A stretch of 34,682 bases of DNA from Saprospiraceae bacterium (GTDB lineage Bacteria; Bacteroidota; Bacteroidia; Chitinophagales; Saprospiraceae), in contig JABFRV010000169.1 in NCBI GenBank assembly GCA_013140975.1, positions 1-34,682 on the forward strand. The letters are read 5' to 3'. Positions within the stretch are counted from its first letter, which is position 1. Each line of letters starts with the position of its first letter. Below the pieces are notes generated by a model. The model did not search any database. It was not told the DNA's origin and was given only the letters and a program-made list of their open reading frames with translations. Of the stretch, positions 23,535 to 33,318 are shown in pieces. A program made the position numbers and the translations under genes.

Positions 23535-25442
23535 ATGTCATATCCATATCAAATTCTTACCGAACAAGAATATCAAGACAAATATCAGCAAAGTATATTG
23601 GCGCCAGAAAAATTTTGGGCCGAGGTTGCAAGCCATTTTTCGTGGCACAGAAAATGGGATGAAGTTCTCAATTACAATTTTGAAACAGCACACACACATT
23701 GGTTTGTTAATGGCAAATTAAACATTACTGAAAATTGTATTGACAAACATTTAAAAAACAAGGGAGACAATATTGCGATTATTTGGGAATCAAATTTTGA
23801 AAATGAAGAATCACAATTTATTACTTATAAACAATTGCATGAACGCGTAATAAAATTTACCGAAGTATTAAAAAACAATGGCATTAAGAAAGGTGATAGA
23901 ATATGTATAAATATGGGAATGATTCCAGAATTAGCAATTGCCGTTCTTGCATGTGCAAGAATTGGAGCTATTCATTCTGTGATTTTTGGTGGTTTCAGTG
24001 CCTCAAGTATTGCTGATCGATTAGAAGATACTGAAGCAAAAATGATTATTTGTTGTGATGGTGCTTATAGAGGTGATAAGATTATTCCAATAAAGAAAAT
24101 TATCGATGACTCTATTTTAATATACAATAAAGTTGAAACAGTAATAATTTATAAGCGTTCTAAAACAGAAATAGATTTCAATCCTGACAGAGATAAATGG
24201 TGGCATGAGGAAGAAGCCAAAATAACTCTAATCAATGATCAACCTGAGATAATGGATTCTGAAGATCCTCTTTTTATTCTTTACACTTCAGGATCTACAG
24301 GAAAACCGAAAGGAGCAGTTCATACTATTGGTGGATATATGATTTACACAGCTTATACTTTTGTAAATGTATTTCAATATAGTCCGGGAATGATTCACTT
24401 TTGTACAGCAGATATTGGTTGGATTACAGGCCATTCTTATATCGTTTATGGTCCATTACTTGCCGGAGCAACAAGTTTAATGTATGAAGGAATTCCCACC
24501 TGGCCAGATGCAGGACGCTTCTGGAAAATTATTGATAAGCATAAAGTAAATATATTTTATACAGCACCTACAGCTATTCGTTCTCTAATGTCTTTTGGTC
24601 ATTCGCAATTTGACAATGCAATACTTTCAAGTTTAAAAACTCTTGGTACGGTTGGAGAACCAATAAATGAAGAAGCCTGGAAATGGTATTTCGATCATGT
24701 AGGAAAAGGAAAGTGTCCGATAGTTGATACCTGGTGGCAGACTGAAACAGGAGGTATATTAATATCAAGTTTATCCGGAGTAACGGATGCATCACCCACT
24801 TTTGCAGGAAAGCCATTACCCGGAATACAACCAGTTATACTTGATGAACAAGGAAAAGAAATTCTGACTTTCAACAAGCAAGGCAATCTTTGCATTAAAT
24901 TCCCATGGCCATCAATTATCCGAACAACTTATAAAAATCATGATCGCTGCCGATCGACATACTTTTCTATTTATTCTAATAAATACTTCACAGGAGACGG
25001 AGCTTATCGTGATGAATCAGGAAATTTTAGAATTATTGGTAGAGTTGATGATGTCCTGAATGTAAGCGGACATAGAATCGGAACTGCTGAATTAGAAAAT
25101 GTATTAAACAGCCATAGTCTGGTTATTGAAAGTGCCGTTGTCGGTTATCCTCATGAAATTAAGGGTGAAGGAATTTATGCTTACGTTATTTGTGACCCTG
25201 AACAAGAAATGAATAACTCGCTCCATCAGGAATTAATAGAGATTGTTAAACATCAAATTGGAAGCTTTGCCCGACCGGACAAAATTTTAATTGTTCCCGG
25301 TCTTCCAAAAACAAGAAGCGGGAAAATTATGCGTAGGATATTAAGAAAAATTGCGAGTGGCGAACACGAACAATTAGGAGATCTGACGAGCTTATTAGAT
25401 TCTTCCGTTGTTGAAAAAATAATTCTTCTGGCAAGAAGTTAA
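23535..25442 (+). CDS. acs: Acetyl-coenzyme A synthetase
   Basis: Converts acetate, ATP and CoA to acetyl-CoA through acetyl-AMP; cytosolic. 635 residues from ATG 23535 (the start MSYPYQILTEQEY fits the family and follows the promoter box). The P-loop-like motif is YTSGSTGKPKGAVHT (about residues 251-265). Acetate-pocket and hinge regions follow: CTADIGWITGHSYIVYGPL, GTVGEPINEEAW, VDTWWQTETGG and YFTGDGAYRDESG. The C-terminal PKTRSGKIMRRILRKI carries the regulatory Lys that is acetylated in many bacteria. It is divergent from yedK and converges with the Nfu gene, stops one base apart. Confidence 0.97.
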   Translation: MSYPYQILTEQEYQDKYQQSILAPEKFWAEVASHFSWHRKWDEVLNYNFETAHTHWFVNGKLNITENCIDKHLKNKGDNIAIIWESNFENEESQFITYKQLHERVIKFTEVLKNNGIKKGDRICINMGMIPELAIAVLACARIGAIHSVIFGGFSASSIADRLEDTEAKMIICCDGAYRGDKIIPIKKIIDDSILIYNKVETVIIYKRSKTEIDFNPDRDKWWHEEEAKITLINDQPEIMDSEDPLFILYTSGSTGKPKGAVHTIGGYMIYTAYTFVNVFQYSPGMIHFCTADIGWITGHSYIVYGPLLAGATSLMYEGIPTWPDAGRFWKIIDKHKVNIFYTAPTAIRSLMSFGHSQFDNAILSSLKTLGTVGEPINEEAWKWYFDHVGKGKCPIVDTWWQTETGGILISSLSGVTDASPTFAGKPLPGIQPVILDEQGKEILTFNKQGNLCIKFPWPSIIRTTYKNHDRCRSTYFSIYSNKYFTGDGAYRDESGNFRIIGRVDDVLNVSGHRIGTAELENVLNSHSLVIESAVVGYPHEIKGEGIYAYVICDPEQEMNNSLHQELIEIVKHQIGSFARPDKILIVPGLPKTRSGKIMRRILRKIASGEHEQLGDLTSLLDSSVVEKIILLARS

Positions 25443-25443
25443 A

Positions 25444-26058
25444 TTACATCGCTTCAGCGACTACTTCTTTAACCGATGGTAGCATTCTTTTCATTAAGCC
25501 TTCGATACCTGATTTTAAGGTAACTGTTGATGATGGACAACCGCTGCATGAACCCTGCATCATAACTGTAACAACACCGTCATTATAAGATTTAAATACA
25601 ATGTTTCCACCATCCATTTCTACGGCTGGTTTTACATAATGTTCTATGATCTCCTTTATTTTTTTAACTATCTCTAGATCTTGTTCAGAATAAGATTCTG
25701 TCAATCCATCAGTTTGCTGTGATTCAATATATTGCTCGTAACCCTCGTTGATTATGGCTTTTCCACTTTCAATATATTGCTTAATAAATTCTTTCAAAGG
25801 AATCATTTGCTCATGCCAGTCATAATCTGGTTTCTTAGTAATTGTTACGAAATTATTGGAAATATAAACTGCCTTGACACTTTCATGACCGAATAACTCA
25901 CTGGCTAAAGGAGACCATTCATTCGCTTGCTCCTGATCTTTAAAGTCGGCAAGACCTTGAAATAGCATCCTGTTACATACAAATTTGAGGGACTCCGGGT
26001 TGGGAGTTTGCTCAGTATAAATGAGAATTTGAGAGGATTTTTGACTAACTGTTTCCAT
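25444..26058 (-). CDS. Nfu-type Fe-S cluster scaffold/carrier protein
   Basis: 204 residues. The N-terminal Nfu_N domain (about 10-90) has the diagnostic IYTEQTPNPESLKFV, and the C-terminal NifU-like domain (about 125-200) carries the cluster-binding CSGCPSSTVTLKSGIEGLM (a CxxC pair). Such proteins hold a 4Fe-4S cluster bridged by a dimer and pass it to target enzymes; cytosolic. Between the domains a short acidic linker is present. It lies 48 bases downstream of nothing on its own strand: acs faces it from the left and mfd follows on the same strand to the left-hand gene order (mfd is upstream, its stop 48 bases before this start). Other isc or suf genes are not in the window. Confidence 0.92.
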   Translation of the reverse strand: METVSQKSSQILIYTEQTPNPESLKFVCNRMLFQGLADFKDQEQANEWSPLASELFGHESVKAVYISNNFVTITKKPDYDWHEQMIPLKEFIKQYIESGKAIINEGYEQYIESQQTDGLTESYSEQDLEIVKKIKEIIEHYVKPAVEMDGGNIVFKSYNDGVVTVMMQGSCSGCPSSTVTLKSGIEGLMKRMLPSVKEVVAEAM

Positions 26059-26106
26059 GAATATATTGTTCGTGAGTAGAAAACAAACTCAATTGCGGTT
26101 GGTTCA

Positions 26107-29100
26107 TTAAACCCCCTTCATAGATAAAGAAACCTTCGCATGCAAAGCTTCAAGGTTCTGTAGAACTTCACTAAGTGTTTTAACCTGTTCTTTTACCAGC
26201 ATGAGGTTATTGAGGGTTTGTTTTAAGATAAAACGATTATTCTCGGCTTCGTTTTGAATGGTTAGAGTTAAATGCTTAAAGTATTTAGAATCATAATACG
26301 AGGACTTTGGATTTGAAATAAACAGGGTCTGAAGCTTCTTTTTCTTTAAAATAATTTTTTCCAGGCCCATTTGCTTCGCAAGCCATCTCACACGTAAGCC
26401 TTCAAACAATTCTTCAACCTGAATCGGAATTTGACCAAACCTATCTTTTAATGTTTCTTTAAATTTATTAACTCCCTCTTCATTTTCAATTTTATCTAAT
26501 TGTTGGTAAAGGCTTAATCGCTCTTGAATATTACTAACATAAGAATCCGGTATATACATTTCTATATCCGTATCGATTCCTACATCACGAACAAAATTAC
26601 TGACTTTTTCTTTTCCATCTTGCGCTTCAAAAACATCCTTAAAATCTGATTCCTTTAATTCGATAATGGCTTCCTCTAATATTCGCTGATACGCTTCATA
26701 TCCGATATCAGTAATAAAGCCCGATTGTTCTCCACCCAATAAATTTCCTGCTCCCCGTATATCAAGGTCTTTCATTGCAATTGCAAAACCACTTCCCAGG
26801 TCAGAAAACTCTTCAAGTGTTTTTAGTCGCTTTTTTGCTTCTAAGGTTAATGCAGAAGAAGGAGGTGCAAACAGATAGCAGTATGCTTTTCGGTTAGATC
26901 TTCCGACTCTTCCTCTTAATTGATGCAGATCACTGAGACCAAATTGATGCGCATTATTGATAATTATTGTATTCGCATTGGGTATATCCAGTCCTGTTTC
27001 AATAATATTTGTACAAACCAGCACATCATATTTGAACTCAATAAAATCCACAAGAATTTTTTCAAGTTTTTCTGCATCTAACTGCCCATGTGCAACAGCT
27101 ACATCAACATTTGGACATAATTTTCTAATCATTTCAGCGAGTTCTCCCAGATTAGCAACCCTATTATGCACGAAAAAAACCTGCCCTCCTCTATATACTT
27201 CACTTAATATCGATTGCTTTATCAATTCATCATTGAACACTCTTCTTTCTGTTGCAATAGGTTGTCGGTTAGGAGGTGGAGTTTGAATTATACTTAAATC
27301 CCGTGCGGACATAAGCGAAAATTGCAAAGTCCTTGGGATAGGTGTTGCAGTTAAGGTTAAGGTATCAACATTTACTTTCAACTCTCTGAGCTTTTCTTTT
27401 GAAGCTACTCCAAATTTTTGTTCTTCGTCGATAATTAATAATCCAAGATCCTTAAATTGTGTTTTCTTATTTAACAAACTATGAGTGCCTATAAGAATAT
27501 CCAATTTACCGGACAATGCATTTTTTAAAATCTGTGTTTTTTCTTTCGTAGTACGAAATCGTGAAACATAATCTATATCCACAGGAAATTCTTTTAATCT
27601 GTCTTTAAAAGTTTTATAATGCTGTAAAGCAAGAATGGTAGTAGGTACCAAAATTGCAACTTGCTTTCCATCCTGAACACATTTAAACGCTGCTCGTATT
27701 GCAATCTCTGTTTTCCCAAATCCTACGTCGCCACATATAAGTCGATCCATAGGATAATCTTGTTCCATATCATTCTTGACTTCCTGCGTAACTTTTATCT
27801 GATCAGGTGTATCTTCATATATGAATGATGCTTCCAACTCCGTTTGCATATAATTATCCGGAGAAAATGAAAATCCTTTCGAAGCTTTTCTTTTAGCGTA
27901 CAAGGCGATTAACTCCTTGGCAATATCTTTTACCCGTTGTTTAGTTCTATTCTTTAGAGCCTTCCATTGTTCTGATCCAAGCTTATGCAGAGTTGGTTCA
28001 GTCCCTTCCTGCCCAACAAATTTTGAAATCTTATGTAAGGAATGAATACTCACATACAGGATATCATTTCCTTTATAAATAAGTCTTACAACTTCCTGTA
28101 ACTGATCATTAATATTTAATTTTTCCAAACCAGCAAACCTTCCTACTCCATGATCCAGATGCGTAACATAATCCCCGGGTTGTAATTCCCGAAGCAATTT
28201 CAAGTTTGTTGCCTTCTCTGAATTAAGACCCTGCTTGGCTTTTATACCGTGATATCTGGAAAATATTTGATGATCTGTAAAGCAAGCAATTTTTAAATCC
28301 TCATCGATAAATCCTTCATGCAATCCAATATATTGTGGAGTAAAGACTTCTCCGGCTTTGAGGTCTTCGAAAATATTAAACAATCGTTCGATTTGTTGTT
28401 TATTTTCTGAACAAATTATTGTCTTGTATTTCTTGTCTTGAAATAGTTTTAATTGCTCTATTAAAAGATTAAAATTTTTATTGATACTCGGCTGTGGTTT
28501 AGAATGCACCTCAATTTCTATCAATTCATCAACATTTGCGGGTCTGGTATGAAAAAATATTTTATTTGCATTCTGTAGTTGTTCAGCCAGATCATAAGGA
28601 TTAAGAAATGCACGTTCCTGTATAATTGAATTCTGTTCTTCCTCATTATAATGAACCATTTTATCCGAGAATCGCATGGCGCTTTCCAGACAGACATTCA
28701 TTCTCTCTTTAATGACATCTAATTCCTTAATCCAAATTATGGAATCTTTGGGCATTACTTCAAGAAAAGATCTTTTTTCTGAGTGTTCGATATCAGAATT
28801 AATATTCGGAATAATAGAAAATTTTCCAATATTCAATACCGATAATTGTGTACCGGTATCAAACGTCCTTATACTTTCTACAACAATATCATTTAATTCT
28901 ATTCGATATGGATCCGGTGCTGAAAATGAATAAAGATCAATAATTCCACCACGGATGGAATATTGTCCCGGTTCATAAACAAAATCAACTCTTTGAAATC
29001 CATAATGAATCAATTTATCAATTAATTCATCAATATCTAAGAGATCATCTTTTGCAATTTCAATTTTGGACTGAGCAATTTCCAATGGCGGAATTACTTT

Positions 29101-29493
29101 TTCAAATATTGCTTCAGGGTATGTAATAAATATCGAATTGGGATTAAGCGATAACCCATCAATACACTCTAAGCGTTGTTGAACTTGAAATGTATTCAGA
29201 GATTCAAAATTCGCTGGTCTTTTAAAAGAATCGGGAAAAAAGAAAAGATTCTTAATCGGAACAAAGTTGCTTAAATCATTATAAATATAAGATGCTTCCT
29301 CCTTATCGTTTGCAATTATCAGCGATGTCTTATTAGAAAGGTAGTAGGTTCCAAAAAGCAAAAAGGATCCCCTTGACCCTGAAAGGCCTTTGATCAATAT
29401 GCTTTTACCATTATTCTTGCTTAATTGTGCAAGAATCTGAGAAGCAACTGGATCTTTTTGATATACTTCCTTAAGAAGTCCAGCTTCTAACAC
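26107..29493 (-). CDS. mfd: Transcription-repair-coupling factor Mfd
   Basis: SF2 DNA translocase that removes stalled RNA polymerase and recruits UvrA; cytosolic. 1128 residues, normal. Order: UvrB-homology N-terminal region (about 1-340), RNA-polymerase-interacting CarD-like domain (LQPGDYVTHLDHGVGRFAGL, about 440), helicase motifs with Walker A ICGDVGFGKTEIA (about 590), Walker B IIDEEQKFG, motif III TLTATPIPRTL, motif VI QLRGRVGRS and the TRG domain with DIRGAGNLLGGEQSGFI, then the C-terminal TRCF domain (about 980-1080). The start is GTG 29493. A TACTTTTG box ends five bases before it, so the mRNA may be leaderless. It is followed 48 bases later by the Nfu gene. Confidence 0.97.
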   Translation of the reverse strand: MLEAGLLKEVYQKDPVASQILAQLSKNNGKSILIKGLSGSRGSFLLFGTYYLSNKTSLIIANDKEEASYIYNDLSNFVPIKNLFFFPDSFKRPANFESLNTFQVQQRLECIDGLSLNPNSIFITYPEAIFEKVIPPLEIAQSKIEIAKDDLLDIDELIDKLIHYGFQRVDFVYEPGQYSIRGGIIDLYSFSAPDPYRIELNDIVVESIRTFDTGTQLSVLNIGKFSIIPNINSDIEHSEKRSFLEVMPKDSIIWIKELDVIKERMNVCLESAMRFSDKMVHYNEEEQNSIIQERAFLNPYDLAEQLQNANKIFFHTRPANVDELIEIEVHSKPQPSINKNFNLLIEQLKLFQDKKYKTIICSENKQQIERLFNIFEDLKAGEVFTPQYIGLHEGFIDEDLKIACFTDHQIFSRYHGIKAKQGLNSEKATNLKLLRELQPGDYVTHLDHGVGRFAGLEKLNINDQLQEVVRLIYKGNDILYVSIHSLHKISKFVGQEGTEPTLHKLGSEQWKALKNRTKQRVKDIAKELIALYAKRKASKGFSFSPDNYMQTELEASFIYEDTPDQIKVTQEVKNDMEQDYPMDRLICGDVGFGKTEIAIRAAFKCVQDGKQVAILVPTTILALQHYKTFKDRLKEFPVDIDYVSRFRTTKEKTQILKNALSGKLDILIGTHSLLNKKTQFKDLGLLIIDEEQKFGVASKEKLRELKVNVDTLTLTATPIPRTLQFSLMSARDLSIIQTPPPNRQPIATERRVFNDELIKQSILSEVYRGGQVFFVHNRVANLGELAEMIRKLCPNVDVAVAHGQLDAEKLEKILVDFIEFKYDVLVCTNIIETGLDIPNANTIIINNAHQFGLSDLHQLRGRVGRSNRKAYCYLFAPPSSALTLEAKKRLKTLEEFSDLGSGFAIAMKDLDIRGAGNLLGGEQSGFITDIGYEAYQRILEEAIIELKESDFKDVFEAQDGKEKVSNFVRDVGIDTDIEMYIPDSYVSNIQERLSLYQQLDKIENEEGVNKFKETLKDRFGQIPIQVEELFEGLRVRWLAKQMGLEKIILKKKKLQTLFISNPKSSYYDSKYFKHLTLTIQNEAENNRFILKQTLNNLMLVKEQVKTLSEVLQNLEALHAKVSLSMKGV

Positions 29494-29498
29494 AGGTG

Positions 29499-29506
29499 CA
29501 AAAGTA
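29499..29506 (-). promoter_or_regulatory. -7 promoter box for mfd
   Basis: On the minus strand TACTTTTG matches TAnnTTTG exactly, five bases before the GTG start. No -33 TTTG at 19-20 bp is seen (one lies at 9 bp). Confidence 0.5.
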
Positions 29507-29566
29507 AACTAAAGTCAAAAGAAATATTGAAATATTCTCGTAATGTAGTTGAATTTTATCCAGAAA

Positions 29567-30433
29567 CTATTTACTCCATGGATACAACTCCTGGCTCAAA
29601 AATTCCTTAGGAAATTCATCCATATTCTCAAACCCCAATTTTTCGTAAGCATTATTATTTGAAATATATGCTGTACCAAACAAATAGTCCCAAATACTAA
29701 GACTTAGACCAAAATTAACACCATAACTTCCTTTTGGAAGACTCTTGGCATGATGCCATAGATGCATCACCGGATTATTAAGTATATATTTCAATGGGCC
29801 ATAAGACAACTTGAGATTCGCATGATTTAAATGCCCAATTGCTACTGCGATAATATGTATGATGAAGAAATCCTGAATTCCAAATCCAATCATAGCCAAA
29901 GGAATATATTGAATTGACTTATAAACAAATGTTTCCATCCAATGAAACCTTAAATGTGCCGCAAATCCCATTTCTTCAACAGAATGATGCACTTTATGAA
30001 ATTCCCATAGCCATTTACTTTTATGAAGCAGACGATGTACATTCCATTGAATAAAATCTGCCAAAACAAACATAATTAGATATTGTACCCAAACTGGCAA
30101 CATATGAATTTTTATTGCCACAATGTTAGTCAAACCAAATATCCCAATAAAATCGTTAAATAGTTGTACTCCAACATTTGAAATAGCACTGTACCCAATT
30201 AAAGAAAGAATAAAAAAATTAAAAAACATGTAGAATGCGTCGAGATAGAAGTCTTTTCTAACTATAGCTTGCTCTTTTCTCCACGGAAAAATTATTTCTA
30301 AAACCCACACAATAATTGACAACCCAAGCAACCAATAAAAGTAATTGCTCCAATTGGGATTCAGTAATTCGCTTTTGAGATATTCATAATAACCTGAATA
30401 CGAATTTACAATAATGTCCAGATATTTCTCCAT
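29567..30433 (-). CDS. Sterol desaturase/fatty acid hydroxylase family membrane enzyme
   Basis: 288 residues with about five membrane helices. The family uses a di-iron centre bound by clustered His to hydroxylate or desaturate lipids. The histidine boxes are visible: HRLLH (HxxxH, about residue 130), HKVHHS (HxxHH, about 144), HLNHANL (about 197) and HLWHH (about 221). Two further family features are LWEFHKVHHSVEEMGFAAHLRFHW and the C-terminal soluble WDYLFGTAYI. Substrates in bacteria include carotenoids, hopanoids, sphingolipids and alkylglycerols; none can be chosen here. The small membrane protein gene lies just upstream (16 bases), probably on the same transcript. Confidence 0.9.
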   Translation of the reverse strand: MEKYLDIIVNSYSGYYEYLKSELLNPNWSNYFYWLLGLSIIVWVLEIIFPWRKEQAIVRKDFYLDAFYMFFNFFILSLIGYSAISNVGVQLFNDFIGIFGLTNIVAIKIHMLPVWVQYLIMFVLADFIQWNVHRLLHKSKWLWEFHKVHHSVEEMGFAAHLRFHWMETFVYKSIQYIPLAMIGFGIQDFFIIHIIAVAIGHLNHANLKLSYGPLKYILNNPVMHLWHHAKSLPKGSYGVNFGLSLSIWDYLFGTAYISNNNAYEKLGFENMDEFPKEFLSQELYPWSK

Positions 30434-30449
30434 ACTCTATCTGCTTTTA

Positions 30450-30854
30450 TTAAAACGCTTTTAATCCTATTACTGCACCAACTAAAATTTGAATGGAAAG
30501 AAAAACAAATAAAATTTTGAAATATTTATTCCACGAATACTCATTCAACTTAAAGTATATCGCCAGTGGAATGCCAAAATGAACTAGTGTAAGCATTAAA
30601 GAAGTTTTTATTCCATCCGCCATTCCGGATCTTTCACTCATGATCATAAATAAATTATGAAAAAAACTATAAAGCAATCCCATAACTCCCACATATACTA
30701 AATTACCTGAACTTATTGGATTCTTAGTTTCCGGTGTATATAAAATACCTTTGGTCCAACTCTCATAAAAAAAAGATACTCCAAATAAAATATAATAACA
30801 TGCTAAGTATACCAGCGTTCCAAGTAAAATTGCGATGATGGAAGTTTGTGACAT
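30450..30854 (-). CDS. Small integral membrane protein of unknown function
   Basis: 134 residues with four predicted membrane helices (about 5-27, 50-70, 82-102, 110-130). I do not recognise it with certainty. The first helix followed by a Trp-containing loop (FYESWTKG) weakly resembles the DUF1761 pattern. It has no metal-binding or catalytic motif that I can see. It starts a two-gene run with the sterol-desaturase-family gene 16 bases downstream, so an accessory role in lipid modification is possible but unproven. The upstream 63 bases to pyrH hold a weak TA-rich box and no terminator. Confidence 0.7.
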   Translation of the reverse strand: MSQTSIIAILLGTLVYLACYYILFGVSFFYESWTKGILYTPETKNPISSGNLVYVGVMGLLYSFFHNLFMIMSERSGMADGIKTSLMLTLVHFGIPLAIYFKLNEYSWNKYFKILFVFLSIQILVGAVIGLKAF

Positions 30855-30917
30855 AACTAAATTATAATGGTTAGTAGCTAGTGGTTAATCGTTAAAAATA
30901 CTCTTTTCAATTTTCAA

Positions 30918-31622
30918 TTAAATAACAGTTGTTCCAATTTTTTCTCCTGCAATAATCTTCTTTAGGTTTTGATCTTCATTTATATTAAATACGATAATTG
31001 GAATTTTATTTTCTTTACAGATTGTAAATGCAGTCATATCCATTACCTGAAGGTTCATTCTTATAACATCTTCAAAACTTAATTGTTCGTATTTTTTAGC
31101 AGAAGGATTTTTTTCCGGATCGCTGTCATATATTCCATTCACACGGGTACCTTTTAGAATGACATCGGCATTAATCTCACTGGCTCTTAAGGCTGCTGCG
31201 GAGTCAGTTGTAAAATATGGATTTCCGGTTCCGGCAGAGAAAATTAATACCCTTCCTTTTTCGAGATGACGAATTGCCCTTCTTCTGATATATGGTTCTG
31301 CAATCTGGCGCATCTCAATAGCAGAAATCATTCTGGTATAAATTCCCAAACCTTCCAATGCACTTTGCAAAGCCATAGCATTTATACAGGTTGCGAGCAT
31401 TCCCATGTAGTCCCCTTGAACTCTTTCAATTCCTGAATCTGATCCCAATCCTCTGTAGATATTTCCGCCACCGATAACAACCGCTAATTCTACACCTTCT
31501 TCCACCAGACTCTTAATCTGATTCGCATAATATTTGAGCATTCGGGTATCTATACCAAACTGTTGCTCACCCATTAGTGATTCCCCACTTAGTTTGAGCA
31601 GAACGCGTTTGAATTTTATCAT
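30918..31622 (-). CDS. pyrH: Uridylate kinase (UMP kinase)
   Basis: Phosphorylates UMP to UDP with ATP; hexameric, cytosolic, feedback-controlled by UTP in many bacteria. 234 residues from ATG 31622, reading [19 protein letters not shown] longer frame from 31685 would start inside the tsf terminator and is rejected. Family motifs: [10 protein letters not shown] (about 51-60), [36 protein letters not shown] and [16 protein letters not shown]. It follows tsf, as in many bacteria, but here a strong hairpin separates them. A TACTTTTA sequence (31647-31654, minus) just after the hairpin may be its own -7 box. Confidence 0.96.
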   Translation of the reverse strand: MIKFKRVLLKLSGESLMGEQQFGIDTRMLKYYANQIKSLVEEGVELAVVIGGGNIYRGLGSDSGIERVQGDYMGMLATCINAMALQSALEGLGIYTRMISAIEMRQIAEPYIRRRAIRHLEKGRVLIFSAGTGNPYFTTDSAAALRASEINADVILKGTRVNGIYDSDPEKNPSAKKYEQLSFEDVIRMNLQVMDMTAFTICKENKIPIIVFNINEDQNLKKIIAGEKIGTTVI

Positions 31623-31660
31623 TTGTTTTTGGTTTTCGATTCGTTGTAAAAGTAAGCAAT

Positions 31661-31697
31661 AAAAAAAAGGCGAATGAAATTTCATCCGCCTTTTTTT
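31661..31697 (-). terminator. Intrinsic terminator after tsf (bidirectional form)
   Basis: The near-perfect stem GGCGAATGAAA / TTTCATCCGCC (31669-31690; one A-C mismatch) is flanked by an eight-A tract on the left and a seven-T tract on the right. On the minus strand it therefore has a T8 tail starting seven bases after the tsf stop region. It would end the rplM-tsf transcript before pyrH. Confidence 0.8.
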
Positions 31698-31703
31698 AAA
31701 TTT

Positions 31704-32540
31704 TTATCCTAACATTACATGTTTGAATCCTGTAACTGTCAGGTCCTTGTCCACTGACTTGAGATATGCTGAAATGGTCAATGAGCCATCTTTTACAAAT
31801 TGTTGATTTAGTAAAGTATTATCCTTGTAGAATCTTTCTAATTTTCCTTGCGCGATTTTTTCTAACATAGCTTCCGGTTTACCTTCTGCTCTTGCTTGCT
31901 CCATTCCGATTTCAAGTTCTCTTTTGATAAGTGTTGTATCTACATCACCTTTATCAACAGCAACTGGTTTCATTGCAGCAATTTGCATTGCTACATCTTT
32001 TCCCGGATCTGTGAAAGAATCACTTGTTTTGTTTAATCCAACAAGTACACCTGCTTTATTTCCCATGTGAATGTAATACTCCACTTGTGGTGCCTCTAAT
32101 TTTTCATAATTAGTAAGCTCAATTTTTTCCCCGATTGAAGCTACCAAATCTGTAACTTTATCAGAAATACTTGTAGAGCCATCAAATGTCAAAGCCAATA
32201 GAGAACTTAAATCTGTTGGAAAATTATCCAAAGCTATTTGTGCAATTTTCTTTGTTGTATTAACAAAGTCTTCATTCTTAGAAACAAAGTCAGTTTCAGA
32301 ACTTAATTTAACAACTACACCTTTATTTTTCGCACCATTAACAGCTGCTATAACAACCCCTTCTTTTGCTTCTCTATCTGCTCTTTTTATCGATAATTTT
32401 TGTCCTTTCTTACGCAGTATATCGATGGCTGCTTCAAAATCTCCATTGGCTTCTGTCAATGCAGCCTTGCAATCCATCATTCCGGCACCCGTAGCGTCTC
32501 TTAAATTTTTAACATCCGTTGCGGATAGTGTAACACTCAT
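31704..32540 (-). CDS. tsf: Translation elongation factor Ts
   Basis: Guanine-nucleotide exchange factor for EF-Tu; cytosolic. 278 residues. The N-terminal UBA-like domain has VKNLRDATGAGMMDCKAAL and DFEAAIDILRKKG. The core dimerisation domains include VVVKLSSETDFVSKN, YIHMGNKAGVLVGL and KDVAMQIAAMKPVAVDKGDV. The C-terminus (FVKDGSLTISAYLKSV) is typical. It is the last gene of the rplM-rpsI-rpsB-tsf cluster, 32 bases after rpsB, and is followed by a strong terminator. Confidence 0.98.
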   Translation of the reverse strand: MSVTLSATDVKNLRDATGAGMMDCKAALTEANGDFEAAIDILRKKGQKLSIKRADREAKEGVVIAAVNGAKNKGVVVKLSSETDFVSKNEDFVNTTKKIAQIALDNFPTDLSSLLALTFDGSTSISDKVTDLVASIGEKIELTNYEKLEAPQVEYYIHMGNKAGVLVGLNKTSDSFTDPGKDVAMQIAAMKPVAVDKGDVDTTLIKRELEIGMEQARAEGKPEAMLEKIAQGKLERFYKDNTLLNQQFVKDGSLTISAYLKSVDKDLTVTGFKHVMLG

Positions 32541-32572
32541 TATTCTTAAAATTTAGTAATAAAAATATTTAA

Positions 32573-33277
32573 TTAATTCTCTGTAGTATCAGATCTTTCT
32601 GAAAGTCCTTCCTTTATCGCATTTGTTAAATACGCTGCAATTAAAGCGATTGATTTAGAACTATCATCATTCGATGGTATTGGAAAATCAACTTCATTTG
32701 GATCTGAATTGGTATCCACCATTGCAAATGTTCTAACACCTAATTTTTCAGCTTCCTTTAATGCAAGATGTTCGTGAATTGTATCTACAACAAAAATTGC
32801 TGATGGTAGTCTGTTTAATGCTGCAACTCCACCTAATACTCGATCTAACTTCGCTCTTTCGCGACTCAAAGTCAATCTTTCTTTCTTCGTAATATTCGTA
32901 ATGCTTGCATCCGTTAACATACGATCAATATTGTTCATTTTCTTTACTGAACGACGGATGGTTGCAAAGTTGGTCATCATTCCACCTAACCATCTGTCTG
33001 TTACGTATGGCATATTCACTGACTGAGCCAATTGGGTAATAACATCACGCGCTTGCTTTTTTGTAGCGACAAACATTATTTTTCTACCACTTTTTGCAAT
33101 TTGTTTTAAAGCTGTAGCAGCTTTATCCAAGCATTCTGAAGTCCGGTTTAAGTCTATTAAATGCACACCCTTATGTTCCTTAAAGATATAAGGTCTCATT
33201 TTTGGGTTCCATTTTCTCTTCAGGTGCCCAAAGTGAACTCCTGATTCTAGCATTTGATTATATGATGGTTTGTCCAT
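32573..33277 (-). CDS. rpsB: 30S ribosomal protein S2
   Basis: Small-subunit ribosomal protein binding near the mRNA exit region. 234 residues, slightly short of the usual 240-260 because of a short C-terminal tail. Signatures: LESGVHFGHLKRKWNPKM at the N-terminus, IMFVATKKQARDVI, TDRWLGGMMTNFATIRRSV, and PSAIFVVDTIHEHLALKEAEKLGV followed by MVDTNSDPNEVDFPIPSNDD. The order rpsI, rpsB, tsf is common in Bacteroidota. It lies 41 bases after rpsI. Confidence 0.98.
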   Translation of the reverse strand: MDKPSYNQMLESGVHFGHLKRKWNPKMRPYIFKEHKGVHLIDLNRTSECLDKAATALKQIAKSGRKIMFVATKKQARDVITQLAQSVNMPYVTDRWLGGMMTNFATIRRSVKKMNNIDRMLTDASITNITKKERLTLSRERAKLDRVLGGVAALNRLPSAIFVVDTIHEHLALKEAEKLGVRTFAMVDTNSDPNEVDFPIPSNDDSSKSIALIAAYLTNAIKEGLSERSDTTEN

Positions 33278-33318
33278 AATTTTTCAACTAAATAATTGTG
33301 ATAAAAGAATAATAAAAA

